Positions 1 to 8,914 are shown, counted from the first letter of the stretch. The stretch is DNA of 64,000 bases from Ignavibacteria bacterium (GCA_028714695.1 JAQTLX010000002.1:390775-454774), one strand, 5' to 3'. Numbers and translations are program-made. The notes: a model not told the origin generated them from the letters alone.

Positions 1-1
1 G

Positions 2-463
2 TTAAACGCGCTCGACGAAGAACAATTTAGTAAAACAGTTAATCGTTTTCCTGCCGGAGAAATTGTAATCCTAAATGAAGGATTGTTGATGTATCTTAGT
101 TTGAATGAAAAGGAACAACTTTGCAGAATCATACATAAAATATTAAAAGAACGCGGAGGATACTGGATAACCGCGGATATTTATCTTAAAAGTCAAAATG
201 CGAAACTCGGACTTAAATTTGACGAGAAGACAAAGGATTTTTTCGACCTGCATAATACTGAAGAAAACAGATTTGAGAGTTTCGATGAAGCGGAGGCATT
301 TTTCGGGAGAATGGGTTTTGTTATCGACAAAGAATCTAAAAGCGAACAAATTAAATTAAGTTCTCTGAAATATTTGCTCGGCTGTGCTTCTCAGGAACAA
401 TTATTAAAAATACGCAGCACCGGTAAAATACAATCAACATGGCGTTTGCGGATTGCGGATTAA
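2..463 (+). CDS. SAM-dependent methyltransferase, C-terminal part (cut by window edge)
   Basis: The frame is open from the first bases of the window, so the start lies upstream and only the last 153 residues are seen. The segment reading NEGLLMYL, followed by a helix and ERGGYWITADIYL, resembles the post-motif region of class I SAM-dependent methyltransferases of the leucine carboxyl methyltransferase type, which transfer a methyl group from S-adenosylmethionine. The SAM-binding glycine loop would be outside the window, so the substrate cannot be told. It ends about 120 bases before the secreted peptidase gene on the same strand. An internal ATG at 83 is not a likely start because the conserved text continues upstream of it. 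Confidence 0.6.
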   Translation, partial: LNALDEEQFSKTVNRFPAGEIVILNEGLLMYLSLNEKEQLCRIIHKILKERGGYWITADIYLKSQNAKLGLKFDEKTKDFFDLHNTEENRFESFDEAEAFFGRMGFVIDKESKSEQIKLSSLKYLLGCASQEQLLKIRSTGKIQSTWRLRIAD

Positions 464-584
464 AAAGAAAATGTGCTTTCTCTGCCGATTTATTTACTGT
501 AAACACCGTTCAAATACATTAAATTGGAATATGTATTATTATTTTCATCAATTGCATAATCGGTCAATTTTAAAAATGGGATTT

Positions 585-2606
585 ATGAGAAAAGGTTTTT
601 CAAATTTCATTCTTCTTTTTATCCTATTTCTAGTTTTTTCGAATTTATACGGACAGAATGCCGGAGATGGAATTGATGTAAACTGCTCGCATAAAAAATC
701 ATTCAGGAATTATTCTTCCGGTAATTACGATAATATATTTTCCGCTGTACGGCATTCATTCGATGTGGTGAATTACAAATTATACATCGATATTCGTAAT
801 TGTTTTTACAGCCCTTATCCGTATTCGTTTGCAGGGAATGTAACAATTAAATTTATTGCCGATTCGGTTATCAATTCAATGAAAATTGATGCCAATTCGG
901 GCGCAATCGTGATAGATTCGGTGAGACAATCAGGCGTCGGTTTTACTCATAATCAGAATATTGTAAACATCAGTCTCGACCGAACTTATAATCCGGGCGA
1001 TACGGGTCAGGTAATAATATTTTACAGGCACAATAACATTGCCAATTATTTTTTCTACGTCAATACATCATATTTCCCGGATGGAGTTTATACTGACACT
1101 GAGCCTGAAGGTTCGCGTTACTGGTTTCCATGCTGGGATAAACCGTCTGATAAGGCATTCTGGGATTTTACGGCGAAGGTTCCTGCAAATGTGAGGCTGG
1201 CTTCCAATGGTCTTCTTGCTGACTCCGCAGTGTCGGGTGACTCGATTTACTATCACTGGGTGAGCAGAGACCCGATGTGCACATATCTGATGCATTTCAC
1301 ATCGAAGGTTGATTTCAGAATTGATAAAAAATACTGGCACAAGACTGCAAATCCGAATGACAGCATACCCGTTGTGTTTTATTCATGGCCGGCAGATACG
1401 TTGAATTATTTTAAATCGAGAATTTTGGATGCTGCAACATTTTTTTCACGGAAATTCGGAGATTATCCTTTTGAAAAAATTGGATTTTCAAATACCGGAG
1501 GCGCGATGGAAAATCAAACGATGATAAATTTATACGGCTGGGTTGTAAACGGACTTGCAGACCATGAACTTTCGCATTCATGGTTCGGTGATTTAATTTC
1601 GCCTGCCACATGGGCTGATATATGGCTGAATGAGGGATTTGCGACATTTTCCGAAACTCTGTGGGAGCAATACGCAATAAGTGATTCGGCTTACAGTGCG
1701 AATATGAATTCAAAAGGAAAGTATATAGTAAACAATAATCCCGGGTTTCCTATTTATAATCCTTCGTGGATTATTCGTACACCCGGAAATGATACTTTGT
1801 TTAACCCATTCATCACATATTATAAAGGATGCTGTGTGTTGGGAATGCTGCGAAATTATGTCGGCGATTCACTGTTTTTCGCGGGGATGAAAGCGTATAC
1901 AACAGACCCTGCGTTCAGATTTAAAAATGCGGCAACCGCGGAGTTTATTTCGAAGATGAACTCGGTCATAGGTCAGGATTTGAATTGGTTCTTCGATGAA
2001 TGGGTCTATCAGCCGCATCATCCTGTTTATGAAAACTCATACACTATTACGCAAGCGGGAAGCAACTGGCACGTAGCGTTTAAGTTCAAACAGACGCAGG
2101 CAAATCCTGCATATTTCAAGATGCCTTGTGATTTGAAATTTAAGTTCGCGAGCGGTCCTGATTCGGTTGTGAGAAAGATAATGAACGACCAAAACAATCA
2201 GATATTCAATTTTACATTCAGCAGGCAGCCGACTCAGGTAATTTTCGACCCTGATAGTTTAATTTATATTAAAGCATCGGCGACAGTAGGAATTCAAAGC
2301 ATAAGCAGCGAAATACCGGACAGGTTTTCATTGTCACAGAATTATCCTAATCCTTTCAATCCGGTTACGAAGATAAAATTCGCGATAGTTGAAGATGGAA
2401 TATCGAAAATAGAAAATGGCGTAGTGACTTTAAAAGTATATGATATGCTCGGCAAGGAAGTTGCACTATTAGTGAATGAGAAATTACGACCGGGATTTTA
2501 TGAAGTACAATTTTCAGGAAGTCAATTACCGAGCGGGGTGTATTTCTATCGGTTAATTGTCGGCGACGAGAAGATAGGGATAAGGAAGATGATGCTTTTA
2601 AAATAA
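585..2606 (+). CDS. Secreted M1-family zinc aminopeptidase with type IX sorting domain
   Basis: Predicted exported metallopeptidase of 673 residues that removes N-terminal amino acids from peptides. The M1 signature is complete: GGAMEN near residues 304-309, zinc motif HELSH at about 327-331, a second zinc ligand in NEGFATF about 19 residues later, and a downstream YYKG tyrosine typical of the family. An N-terminal hydrophobic signal (FILLFILFLVFSNLYGQ) fits Sec export. The last roughly 85 residues are a sorting domain (SQNYPNPFNP, LKVYDMLGKEV, SGVYFYRL) known to direct type IX secretion or surface anchoring. The frame is open back to 453, but residues before 585 do not look like a signal peptide; ATG 576 is an alternative start. 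M1 proteins are usually longer; the C-terminal helical domain is absent, as in other short secreted members. Confidence 0.9.
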   Translation: MRKGFSNFILLFILFLVFSNLYGQNAGDGIDVNCSHKKSFRNYSSGNYDNIFSAVRHSFDVVNYKLYIDIRNCFYSPYPYSFAGNVTIKFIADSVINSMKIDANSGAIVIDSVRQSGVGFTHNQNIVNISLDRTYNPGDTGQVIIFYRHNNIANYFFYVNTSYFPDGVYTDTEPEGSRYWFPCWDKPSDKAFWDFTAKVPANVRLASNGLLADSAVSGDSIYYHWVSRDPMCTYLMHFTSKVDFRIDKKYWHKTANPNDSIPVVFYSWPADTLNYFKSRILDAATFFSRKFGDYPFEKIGFSNTGGAMENQTMINLYGWVVNGLADHELSHSWFGDLISPATWADIWLNEGFATFSETLWEQYAISDSAYSANMNSKGKYIVNNNPGFPIYNPSWIIRTPGNDTLFNPFITYYKGCCVLGMLRNYVGDSLFFAGMKAYTTDPAFRFKNAATAEFISKMNSVIGQDLNWFFDEWVYQPHHPVYENSYTITQAGSNWHVAFKFKQTQANPAYFKMPCDLKFKFASGPDSVVRKIMNDQNNQIFNFTFSRQPTQVIFDPDSLIYIKASATVGIQSISSEIPDRFSLSQNYPNPFNPVTKIKFAIVEDGISKIENGVVTLKVYDMLGKEVALLVNEKLRPGFYEVQFSGSQLPSGVYFYRLIVGDEKIGIRKMMLLK

Positions 2607-2641
2607 CTATTAGTAATTAGTAATGAGTAATAAATAATTGA
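2607..2641 (+). repeat. Period-7 AT-rich tandem repeat
   Basis: Five degenerate heptamers directly follow the stop codon of the peptidase gene (ctattag, taattag, taatgag, taataaa, taattga). Similar heptamer tracts follow the stop codons at 15133 and 63835, so this is one locus of a dispersed family. Confidence 0.6.
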
Positions 2642-2768
2642 TTTTGTTTATACAAAGTGTTAGTGTAGACAGCGGGATTATTTTTATAATTATTTTGTCT
2701 TTGATTCCCGACAAAACCAATACCAGACGAGTATTCGGCATTATAGATGATAAAACAGAAAAGCGGTT

Positions 2769-3473
2769 TTAAAAAGAGATTGCGCCCTGAATGCCCATTG
2801 AGATTGTGTAAGTGCAAAATCCGAATAACGGGACTCCGCTCATTACGATGGGGAACGTCATTGAGGTGACGAACTTCAGGTTTTCGCTCCCTATTTTGCC
2901 AACAATAGAGGGTTCAAAGAATGTGCATTCGCTATGAGTTGCAGGAATATAGTTATCTCTTAAGGTAGTAAACTTCACGTTGCTGAAACGCATTGTGAAT
3001 CCGCCTTCGAAATTTTTTGTGACGTATCCTATATTCGTCTGTAGGAACCATCTGTTGAATGCGCCGTATGAACTTCTGCTGAACTCGGAATAGAAAAAGT
3101 CTGTAAGTCCTGCCGTATCCGAAGATGTACCGTATCCGTATCCTCCGTAGAGTTCGTACACAATTGAATTATCGAGTTTACCGTAACCGCCGATTCCGAT
3201 TTCGCGGAAATATTGTTTCTTCTGATTTGCTGTGAGGAATGAACCGTTTACGATTATGCCGAGATGGTTTACCGGTGAATAAGCAATCTTTGTTTCGATG
3301 CCTGCGGTTCCGTAAGTTCCTTCCGCCTTTATCTGCTGCTTATTATCGCCGTTAAACAGCGGCACGGTCGGTTGGTTTGCTGTATAGAGAACCGTTTGAC
3401 ATGATGAAAATATTATTGCAAATACTGTTATTAAAACAAAATTGGTTATGAGGTAAGCAAATTTATTTGTCAT
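2769..3473 (-). CDS. Predicted outer-membrane lipoprotein, beta-rich
   Basis: 234 residues. A hydrophobic N-terminus ends in FSSC with the cysteine at about residue 26, a good lipobox, so the mature protein is probably lipid-anchored. The rest is rich in alternating aromatic and polar residues with glycine-rich turns (GGYGYGTSSD) and ends in a terminal phenylalanine, which suggests beta strands lying at or in the outer membrane. No known domain was recognised and no function can be given. It is transcribed alone, convergent with the M1 peptidase, with about 250 bases separating its start from the next gene. Confidence 0.6.
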   Translation of the reverse strand: MTNKFAYLITNFVLITVFAIIFSSCQTVLYTANQPTVPLFNGDNKQQIKAEGTYGTAGIETKIAYSPVNHLGIIVNGSFLTANQKKQYFREIGIGGYGKLDNSIVYELYGGYGYGTSSDTAGLTDFFYSEFSRSSYGAFNRWFLQTNIGYVTKNFEGGFTMRFSNVKFTTLRDNYIPATHSECTFFEPSIVGKIGSENLKFVTSMTFPIVMSGVPLFGFCTYTISMGIQGAISF

Positions 3474-3727
3474 TTCGAATTTTGGTTCTCTACAAGATTG
3501 TGGTTTTACGTAAAATTTTCAACACATTTTGTAATGAACATTTAGCAATTATGTATCGTAGATTCTGTAAGCCGGGAAACCGGATATTGTTTCTTTTAAC
3601 CAATCGGCAACATATTACTTATAATTATGTTACACTTATATATACGCGTTTTAAAGAATAAAGGGTATGCGTTTTATTTAAAAAGATTCAAAATAAAAAC
3701 GGTTCAATTAATTTAAAAGGAGTAATA

Positions 3728-4432
3728 ATGAAAAAGATTTTACTGTCGGTTTGTGTCGTATTTCTAATGTCTTCGAATTTATTTTCGCAGACACCGTTTA
3801 GTTTCGGCGCCAAAGTAGGCGCGAATATTCCTATCGGAACATTCAGCGATGTTTACAAGAGCGGTGTTTCAGGAGAAGTCGTATTATATTATTCAACACC
3901 ATTGCCTGTGCTCGATCTTTCATTGACAGTCGGTTATGACGGCTTCAAATATAAAAATGATTATTTTACAAATCAAATCAGCACAAATTTTCCGGGTGTG
4001 ACAGTTGATAATTTCAGTCCTTCCTGGACCGCAACCGATATACCGATTATGGTTGGTGCGAAGGTGAAATTGCCGTTTGTCAGCATGGGTCCTTATTTTA
4101 CAGGCGAGGTGGGTATCCATTTTTTAAGTCTTAATGACAGGTTCATGGCAGGTCAGATAAATGTTTCGAGTTCAAATCCTATGCACATTAATACGGTTGG
4201 ATATTCCGAATCTAAAAGCGTTGCAGGTTTCGGATTCGCTCTTGGCGCAGGTTTGGAAATACCCCTTGTGCCTAAAATCGGCATTGATATCGCGCTGAAA
4301 TATAATTATGCAACCAATACCTACGCGAATTCATATACGATATTCAGAAATAATAATGAACAGTTCACTACGTTAGAACTCAAGAATATTTCTTACATTA
4401 CGGCAAAAGCAGGTGTGATTGTACACCTTTAG
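3728..4432 (+). CDS. Outer-membrane beta-barrel protein (first of a tandem pair)
   Basis: 234 residues with a clear Sec signal peptide (MKKILLSVCVVFLMSSNLFSQ) and then alternating glycine/aromatic strands such as FSFGAKVGANIP and AGFGFALGAGLEIP, ending in a hydrophobic strand (AKAGVIVHL). This is the pattern of small porin-like or OmpW/OmpA-barrel proteins. The start is supported by a ribosome site (AAAGGAG) about 5 bases upstream. The next gene, 4599-5303, has the same length and the same motifs throughout (DVYK.G, YYSTPL, DGFKY, NEQFT..ELKN), so the two are tandem paralogues. Each has its own hairpin terminator. Substrate unknown. Confidence 0.75.
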   Translation: MKKILLSVCVVFLMSSNLFSQTPFSFGAKVGANIPIGTFSDVYKSGVSGEVVLYYSTPLPVLDLSLTVGYDGFKYKNDYFTNQISTNFPGVTVDNFSPSWTATDIPIMVGAKVKLPFVSMGPYFTGEVGIHFLSLNDRFMAGQINVSSSNPMHINTVGYSESKSVAGFGFALGAGLEIPLVPKIGIDIALKYNYATNTYANSYTIFRNNNEQFTTLELKNISYITAKAGVIVHL

Positions 4433-4460
4433 TAATTGATGATTTGTAAACGGTAAATTA

Positions 4461-4486
4461 GAGCGGGCGTGAGTCCGCTTTTTTTT
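4461..4486 (+). terminator. Rho-independent terminator after first barrel gene
   Basis: Stem agcgg / ccgct with a short loop, followed by a run of eight T. It lies 29 bases past the stop codon. Confidence 0.8.
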
Positions 4487-4598
4487 ATCGAAATATGAAA
4501 TTCAAAAGGGGGAGAAAATTTACTTTCTTATAAAAATTCTTTAAATTATTATAATATTCGATATTTAAGTCAGAACAGAAAAATTTAAAGGAATCAAA

Positions 4599-5303
4599 AT
4601 GAAAAAAATAGTATTGGCATTCATAGTTATTTTGATGTATTCGGGAAATCTATATTCACAACTGCCGTTAAGTTTTAGCGCAAAAGCCGGCACTAACATG
4701 ACGTTCGGCAGTTTTAACGATGTGTACAAAAACGGATTATCGTGGGAACTTTCGGCATATTATTCCACGCCATTACATGGACTTGATCTTTCTGCATCGT
4801 TAGGTCACGACGGTTTCAAATATCAGAACACATATCTGGCAGATCAGGTCAGTAAAAATTTTACCGGTGTAACGCTGAAGGATTTTAGTCCTGACTGGAC
4901 AGCATCGGATATGAATTTACTCTTTGGCGCGAAATTCACGCTGCCCGTTGGTACGACAAAGACATATCTCACTGCCGAAGGGGGTGTTCATTTCGTGAAT
5001 TTTGCTGACAGGTTAAAAGGACAGAGGATTAACGGTTCGAGCAACGCACAGATGACAATTGATTTAAATAACAATACTGAATCGGTATCTCAGTCGGCAT
5101 TCGGCTATGCAATCGGCGGGGGAATGGAATTACCAATTGTACCTAAAGTAGCGCTTGATATAAGTCTGAAATACAATTATACCGGAGTTAAGTTTTCAAA
5201 TGCATACACAATATACAGAAACAGCAACGAACAGTTTACAGTATCGGAACTTAAAAACATGAATTATTTGACTGCACGAGGCGGAATAATAATTCATCTT
5301 TAG
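4599..5303 (+). CDS. Outer-membrane beta-barrel protein (second of a tandem pair)
   Basis: 234 residues, paralogue of the preceding gene, with signal peptide (MKKIVLAFIVILMYSGNLYSQ) and the same order of strand motifs: LSFSAKAGTN, DVYKNGLSWELSAYYSTPL, GYAIGGGMELPIVPK, LDISLKYNY, NEQFTVSELKN. A barrel in the outer membrane is the likely structure; the ligand is unknown. Own leader of about 110 AT-rich bases and own terminator suggest it is transcribed independently of the first copy, so the duplicates may be expressed under different conditions. Confidence 0.75.
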   Translation: MKKIVLAFIVILMYSGNLYSQLPLSFSAKAGTNMTFGSFNDVYKNGLSWELSAYYSTPLHGLDLSASLGHDGFKYQNTYLADQVSKNFTGVTLKDFSPDWTASDMNLLFGAKFTLPVGTTKTYLTAEGGVHFVNFADRLKGQRINGSSNAQMTIDLNNNTESVSQSAFGYAIGGGMELPIVPKVALDISLKYNYTGVKFSNAYTIYRNSNEQFTVSELKNMNYLTARGGIIIHL

Positions 5304-5338
5304 CAATTGAAAGTTTATAAGTAATAATTGTGTATAAG

Positions 5339-5363
5339 AACGGGCGAGAGCCCGTTTTTTTTT
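5339..5363. terminator. Terminator between convergent genes
   Basis: Stem aacgggc / gcccgtt followed by nine T on the plus strand. It ends the second barrel gene. The MFS gene ends 10 bases later on the other strand, so it may also act for that gene. Confidence 0.75.
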
Positions 5364-5372
5364 AAGGATAGA

Positions 5373-6647
5373 TTACCTGAATATGTCGGGAGTGATAATT
5401 TCTTTGGATACATAAATCGGTCTGACTAATTGTCTGATTTGTGGTAGTTTGAATGCGAATACGACAGCGCCAATTACAATACAGATACCTCCGACAAGGA
5501 TTGTAGTTGTGACACCTATGAGATCCGACATTGTTCCTGCGAGGAGGTTTCCGAACGGCACTGTTCCCATAAACGCCATTGAATAGAAACTCATAACCCT
5601 GCCGCGTTTATCATCATCAACTATTGTCTGCAGTATAGTATTGCTTGAAGTCATCTGAAGCATCATACCGAGACCCACGAAAGTAATAATTATCAATGAA
5701 AGCCATAAGGTAGAAGACAGTGAGAATAATATGAGTCCGGAACCGAAAATACCTGCCGCAATCGCAATCTTTTTCCCGAGTCCAAGTACGGTTGTGCGGG
5801 ATGCAAGATAAATAGCACCCGTAAGAGCGCCAATGCCGAATGCTCCCATAAGATAACCGAATGTATGAGGACCGCCTTGAAATATATCTTTTGCAAATAT
5901 CGGCATAAGTACCTGTATTGGCATACCCATGAGACTTACAAGCGCAAGCAGCATAAGTATATATCTTATGGGAATAAAATTATAAGCATACTTGAATCCT
6001 TCTTTAAGTTCTTTCAAAGGTCCGGATTTTTTGTATTCAATTTTTTCGGCAGGAAGTTTCATCATAAGAAGAGTTGCAATGATTGCAACGAAACTGAGAG
6101 CATTAATAAGGAAGCACCATTTTTCGCCGAAAGCAGCCACAAGTAAACCCGCAATGGTAGGTCCAATAAGCCGCCCAGCATTTACCATAGCCGAGTTTAG
6201 GGCAATGGCATTGTTCAAATCCTCTTTCTGCTCAATCATTTTAATTACGAGCGACTGCCTAACGGGCATATCGAATGTATTTACAACACCAAGAAAGATA
6301 CCGAGCAAAAGAATATGCCAGATTTGAATTACGCCTGTGAAAAGCAAAACAGTAATAATTATAGCCTGAATCATTGACAGAATCTGAGTGATAAGAAGCA
6401 ATTTAAATTTATTCATTCTGTCAATTATAACTCCTGCGAAAGGACCGATAAACAATGTCGGCAGACGGCTTGCGAACCCTATAAGACCCAGCATAAAAGC
6501 CGAATTAGTAAGGTCATAAACCAGCCAGCCCATTGCAAGAATCTGAATCCATGTGCCAATAAGCGATATGCTCTGACCGATGAAATATAGTCTGTAGTTC
6601 CTGTTTTTCAGCGAACGGAATATTTGTTTTGTGCCGGTAAAATTCAT
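5373..6647 (-). CDS. MFS transporter (MFS_3 / EntS-like exporter)
   Basis: 424 residues, the usual length for a 12-helix major facilitator. The start FRSLKNRNYRLYFIGQSISLIGTW and the loop FAGVIIDRMNKFKLLL match the MFS_3 group, whose named members export siderophores or drugs. Hydrophobic helices run through to about residue 405, with a short polar C-terminal tail. It acts in the inner membrane, driven by the proton gradient. No biosynthetic genes lie beside it, so the substrate is not indicated. Single gene, convergent with the barrel pair and facing away from the ECF module. Confidence 0.85.
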   Translation of the reverse strand: MNFTGTKQIFRSLKNRNYRLYFIGQSISLIGTWIQILAMGWLVYDLTNSAFMLGLIGFASRLPTLFIGPFAGVIIDRMNKFKLLLITQILSMIQAIIITVLLFTGVIQIWHILLLGIFLGVVNTFDMPVRQSLVIKMIEQKEDLNNAIALNSAMVNAGRLIGPTIAGLLVAAFGEKWCFLINALSFVAIIATLLMMKLPAEKIEYKKSGPLKELKEGFKYAYNFIPIRYILMLLALVSLMGMPIQVLMPIFAKDIFQGGPHTFGYLMGAFGIGALTGAIYLASRTTVLGLGKKIAIAAGIFGSGLILFSLSSTLWLSLIIITFVGLGMMLQMTSSNTILQTIVDDDKRGRVMSFYSMAFMGTVPFGNLLAGTMSDLIGVTTTILVGGICIVIGAVVFAFKLPQIRQLVRPIYVSKEIITPDIFR

Positions 6648-7201
6648 TTTGTTCTAAACGGAAATAATCTATAAAATACCATGAAATTATATAAAATTAA
6701 ATGTGTTATAATAAAATAACAAAAAGAATTTATTTAGATTACATTTACGAATTAAAATTTACGGGAAATTATTAAGATTATAATTCCAAATCATTTCCGC
6801 ACTGATTATAGGAGAAATTTAGATTTAGAATATATAAATACTCGACTAGAAATCTTTGGAATGAAAATGAAATATAATCGAATATGTTTTTATCAGACGG
6901 AATAACTTTCCGAATATGCACACTGTCATTCAAATTTGTTTCTCTTGCAAGCAGTACATAACTCATCAGCCCTTTACTATCACAGTACAACATTTAATAC
7001 TGATACAAAGCAGATATATGAATAATATGCAGTACTTTTGGAGTGGACAATTTGTTTCGGTATTAGGCGGAAGATTTTAAATCATAATTTGTACCGGCAA
7101 TTAAATATAAAGAAAATTGATTTCACATATTAAAATCAGTTTAATCAATACAAATTAATTGATAAAAAATGTAAATTTATATTAAACTGCTATTTATATT
7201 A
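6648..7201. other. AT-rich intergenic gap between divergent genes
   Basis: 554 bases holding the promoter regions of the MFS gene (minus) and of the sigma factor (plus). A 71-codon frame at 6778-6993 (minus) has no recognisable domain, signal peptide or ribosome site and is not called. No terminator, RNA gene or repeat was seen. Confidence 0.5.
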
Positions 7202-7759
7202 ATGGATGACAAAGAAATAATTTCGGAATTAAAGAATGGCAACAAAGATGTCTTCAGGGAATTAATTCTCAGTCATCAGAAATTCATTTTGAATATTTGT
7301 TACAAGTTTGTGAACAACATAGACGATGCGCACGACATATCGCAGGAAGTCTTCATAGAAGTTTACAAGACGATAGGGAAATTCAGAGGAGATTCGGGTA
7401 TAAAGACATGGCTATACAGGATAGCGGTCAACAGGTCGCTGAATTTCATAAGGGACAACAAAAAGAGCAAGACTACGGACAGTTATTCGGAAAATCCTCA
7501 GAATATATACGACAGCACTACGGGATCAACACCGGAGACAGATTTAGAAGATAAAGAACGAAAGAAGATATTGACAGATTCAATAGATTCATTGCCTGGC
7601 AACCAGAAAGCGGTTTTCGTACTTTGCAAGATAGAAGGTTTGAGTTATGATGAAATTAGCAAGATATTGGATTTATCCGTCAAAGCCGTAGAGTCTTTAT
7701 TAATGAGAGCAAAAAAGAATCTCCAAAAATCGCTGCTTGACTATTATTCACAATCCTGA
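7202..7759 (+). CDS. ECF-family RNA polymerase sigma factor
   Basis: 185 residues. Region 2 is seen at about 20-90 (DDAHDISQEVFIEVYKTIGKF, then TWLYRIAVNRSLNFIRD) and region 4 at about 125-180 (LPGNQKAVFVLCKIEGLSYDEI, then SVKAVESLLMRAKKNL), the two domains of an ECF sigma that direct core polymerase to -10 and -35 elements. It lacks sigma regions 1 and 3, as expected. The gene opens a plus-strand cluster with a Cys/Met-rich peptide, a zinc-finger anti-sigma factor, a small anchored protein and an outer-membrane receptor. In such clusters the sigma is normally held by the anti-sigma until an envelope signal releases it, and it often activates its own operon. Confidence 0.92.
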   Translation: MDDKEIISELKNGNKDVFRELILSHQKFILNICYKFVNNIDDAHDISQEVFIEVYKTIGKFRGDSGIKTWLYRIAVNRSLNFIRDNKKSKTTDSYSENPQNIYDSTTGSTPETDLEDKERKKILTDSIDSLPGNQKAVFVLCKIEGLSYDEISKILDLSVKAVESLLMRAKKNLQKSLLDYYSQS

Positions 7760-7843
7760 TTTGCAAAAATTCCAAATTATTTTTAATGCATTGTATATCA
7801 GTCCTGATACGGCTATTTTTTTATATATTAATTAAATCAATCG

Positions 7844-8215
7844 ATGAAAACAAAATTATTTTTCCTCTCCATTGTTATAGTTACTGCATTTTTATTTATT
7901 TACGGAGCAACGTACAGTTCAAATACCGATAAAAGCAACAAATATACTTTGAACGGAAAAGACTCGATGAAATGCAAAATGGACGGCAAATGCATACAGG
8001 AATGCAAAAAAATGCAGGACGGCAAATGTATGAAAGACGGCAAATGCAATATGAACGGCGAAGGGAAGTGCATGAAAGAAGGAAAGTGTGATATGAATGA
8101 TACATGTAAGATGAGGAAAGACTGCGAAATGAAAGACTGCGAAATGAAAGACTGCGAAATGAAAGACGGCATGAAATGCAATAAGGGCGATAGGAAATGT
8201 CCCAATTCGAAATAG
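7844..8215 (+). CDS. Exported Cys/Met-rich peptide, possible metal binder
   Basis: 123 residues. An N-terminal hydrophobic segment (about 4-22) looks like a signal peptide or anchor. The rest is dominated by short units of the type M-K-D-G-K-C and E-M-K-D-C: 13 cysteines and a similar number of methionines within about 80 residues, mixed with Lys, Asp and Glu and almost no hydrophobics. Three units are exact at DNA level (15-base repeat at 8116-8160). Such compositions occur in metallothionein-like and copper-binding periplasmic peptides, so soft-metal binding (Cu, Zn, Cd) is the leading guess, but no family was recognised. It lies between the sigma gene and the anti-sigma gene and has its own terminator, so it may be an abundant separate transcript. 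Confidence 0.65.
   Translation: MKTKLFFLSIVIVTAFLFIYGATYSSNTDKSNKYTLNGKDSMKCKMDGKCIQECKKMQDGKCMKDGKCNMNGEGKCMKEGKCDMNDTCKMRKDCEMKDCEMKDCEMKDGMKCNKGDRKCPNSK
8116..8167 (+). repeat. 15-base in-frame tandem repeat
   Basis: Unit gaaagactgcgaaat occurs three times exactly (8116, 8131, 8146) and then partly once more. It encodes KDCEM units of the Cys/Met-rich peptide, so copy-number change would lengthen or shorten the peptide in frame. Confidence 0.9.
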
Positions 8216-8260
8216 AGAATTGTAATACAGGTTTTAAGTACAGATAGAGTTTAACAAAAT

Positions 8261-8299
8261 AGGATTTAATCAATTTACAGTATTAAATCCTGTTTTTTT
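8261..8299 (+). terminator. Rho-independent terminator after the Cys/Met-rich gene
   Basis: Perfect 10-base stem (aggatttaat / attaaatcct) followed by gttttttta, 45 bases past the stop. It separates this gene from the anti-sigma gene. Confidence 0.75.
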
Positions 8300-8382
8300 A
8301 TATTATAGTTTCTACAATCCGATAATTCGCATTAATGATATGCGTTCCACATTTTAAATCTTTACAAAAGAACTTCGTAAAA

Positions 8383-8406
8383 TATGTAATTACAATAATT
8401 TACATA
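8383..8406. promoter_or_regulatory. Inverted repeat upstream of the anti-sigma gene
   Basis: TATGTAA, 10 bases, TTACATA, centred about 80 bases before the anti-sigma start. The symmetry and spacing would suit a dimeric regulator, but no regulator gene is adjacent and AT-rich chance palindromes are common here. Confidence 0.3.
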
Positions 8407-8477
8407 AAATTTCAATTTTTTCTTAAAAAACCGAAGGATTTAGGATTTTTCTGTGTCTAATAATTAAAACGAATCAA

Positions 8478-8906
8478 ATGGATTGCAAACAAATAAGAGA
8501 ACATTTCCTTGTCATGGCAGAAAAGGGGTTAAAAAAGGAAGAAGAGGCTGAAATTACCGGGCATTTGGCTTCCTGCAGCGAATGTTCTGCATTATACGAG
8601 AAAGTCGCCTCAGCATACGGTTTGCTAAATGTGATTGAAGAAGTTGAGCCAAGAGCATTTTTTGCAGAAAGCATCATGAATAAACTGGATGCAGTAACCG
8701 AATCCATAAAAGAACCGAATCTGATATACGATTATCTTTTTTCGGGATTTTTTAAAAAGATTGCACTTTCGGGTGCCGCATTTGTTGTGGGGTTGATATT
8801 ATTCTTTTACATAACAGAGGGAACAATATCGTTCAATTTTCTCGGTGAAGAAGACAACTCTTCATCGAATAGTGTCACGGAATTATTCCTCGACAATTTT
8901 AATTAA
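8478..8906 (+). CDS. Anti-sigma factor with N-terminal zinc finger
   Basis: 142 residues. The N-terminus carries the ZAS/zf-HC2 pattern, with His29-x3-Cys33-x2-Cys36 and Cys3 as the likely fourth ligand. One transmembrane helix lies at about 94-112, and a short acidic, serine-rich tail faces the periplasm. This is the layout of membrane anti-sigma factors that hold ECF sigmas at the inner membrane. The probable partner is the ECF sigma at 7202-7759, although the two genes are split by the Cys/Met-rich gene and a terminator, which is unusual because such pairs are mostly adjacent. The short periplasmic tail may sense the signal through another protein, such as the next gene product. Confidence 0.8.
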   Translation: MDCKQIREHFLVMAEKGLKKEEEAEITGHLASCSECSALYEKVASAYGLLNVIEEVEPRAFFAESIMNKLDAVTESIKEPNLIYDYLFSGFFKKIALSGAAFVVGLILFFYITEGTISFNFLGEEDNSSSNSVTELFLDNFN

Positions 8907-8914
8907 AAAGGAAA

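Noticed and set aside
3467..3661. 64-codon frame between the lipoprotein and barrel genes
   Set aside because: No ribosome site or domain; lies in the divergent promoter region.
6778..6993. 71-codon frame on the minus strand in the MFS/sigma gap
   Set aside because: No ribosome site, signal peptide, domain or supportive neighbour; composition like the surrounding AT-rich spacer.
7796..7809. tatcag/ctgata palindrome after the sigma gene as a terminator
   Set aside because: Stem of only six pairs, and the T run is separated from it by several bases.
7896..8273. Two Ser-rich repetitive minus-strand frames opposite the Cys/Met-rich gene
   Set aside because: Mirror images of the repeated plus-strand gene, which has a proper signal segment and terminator.
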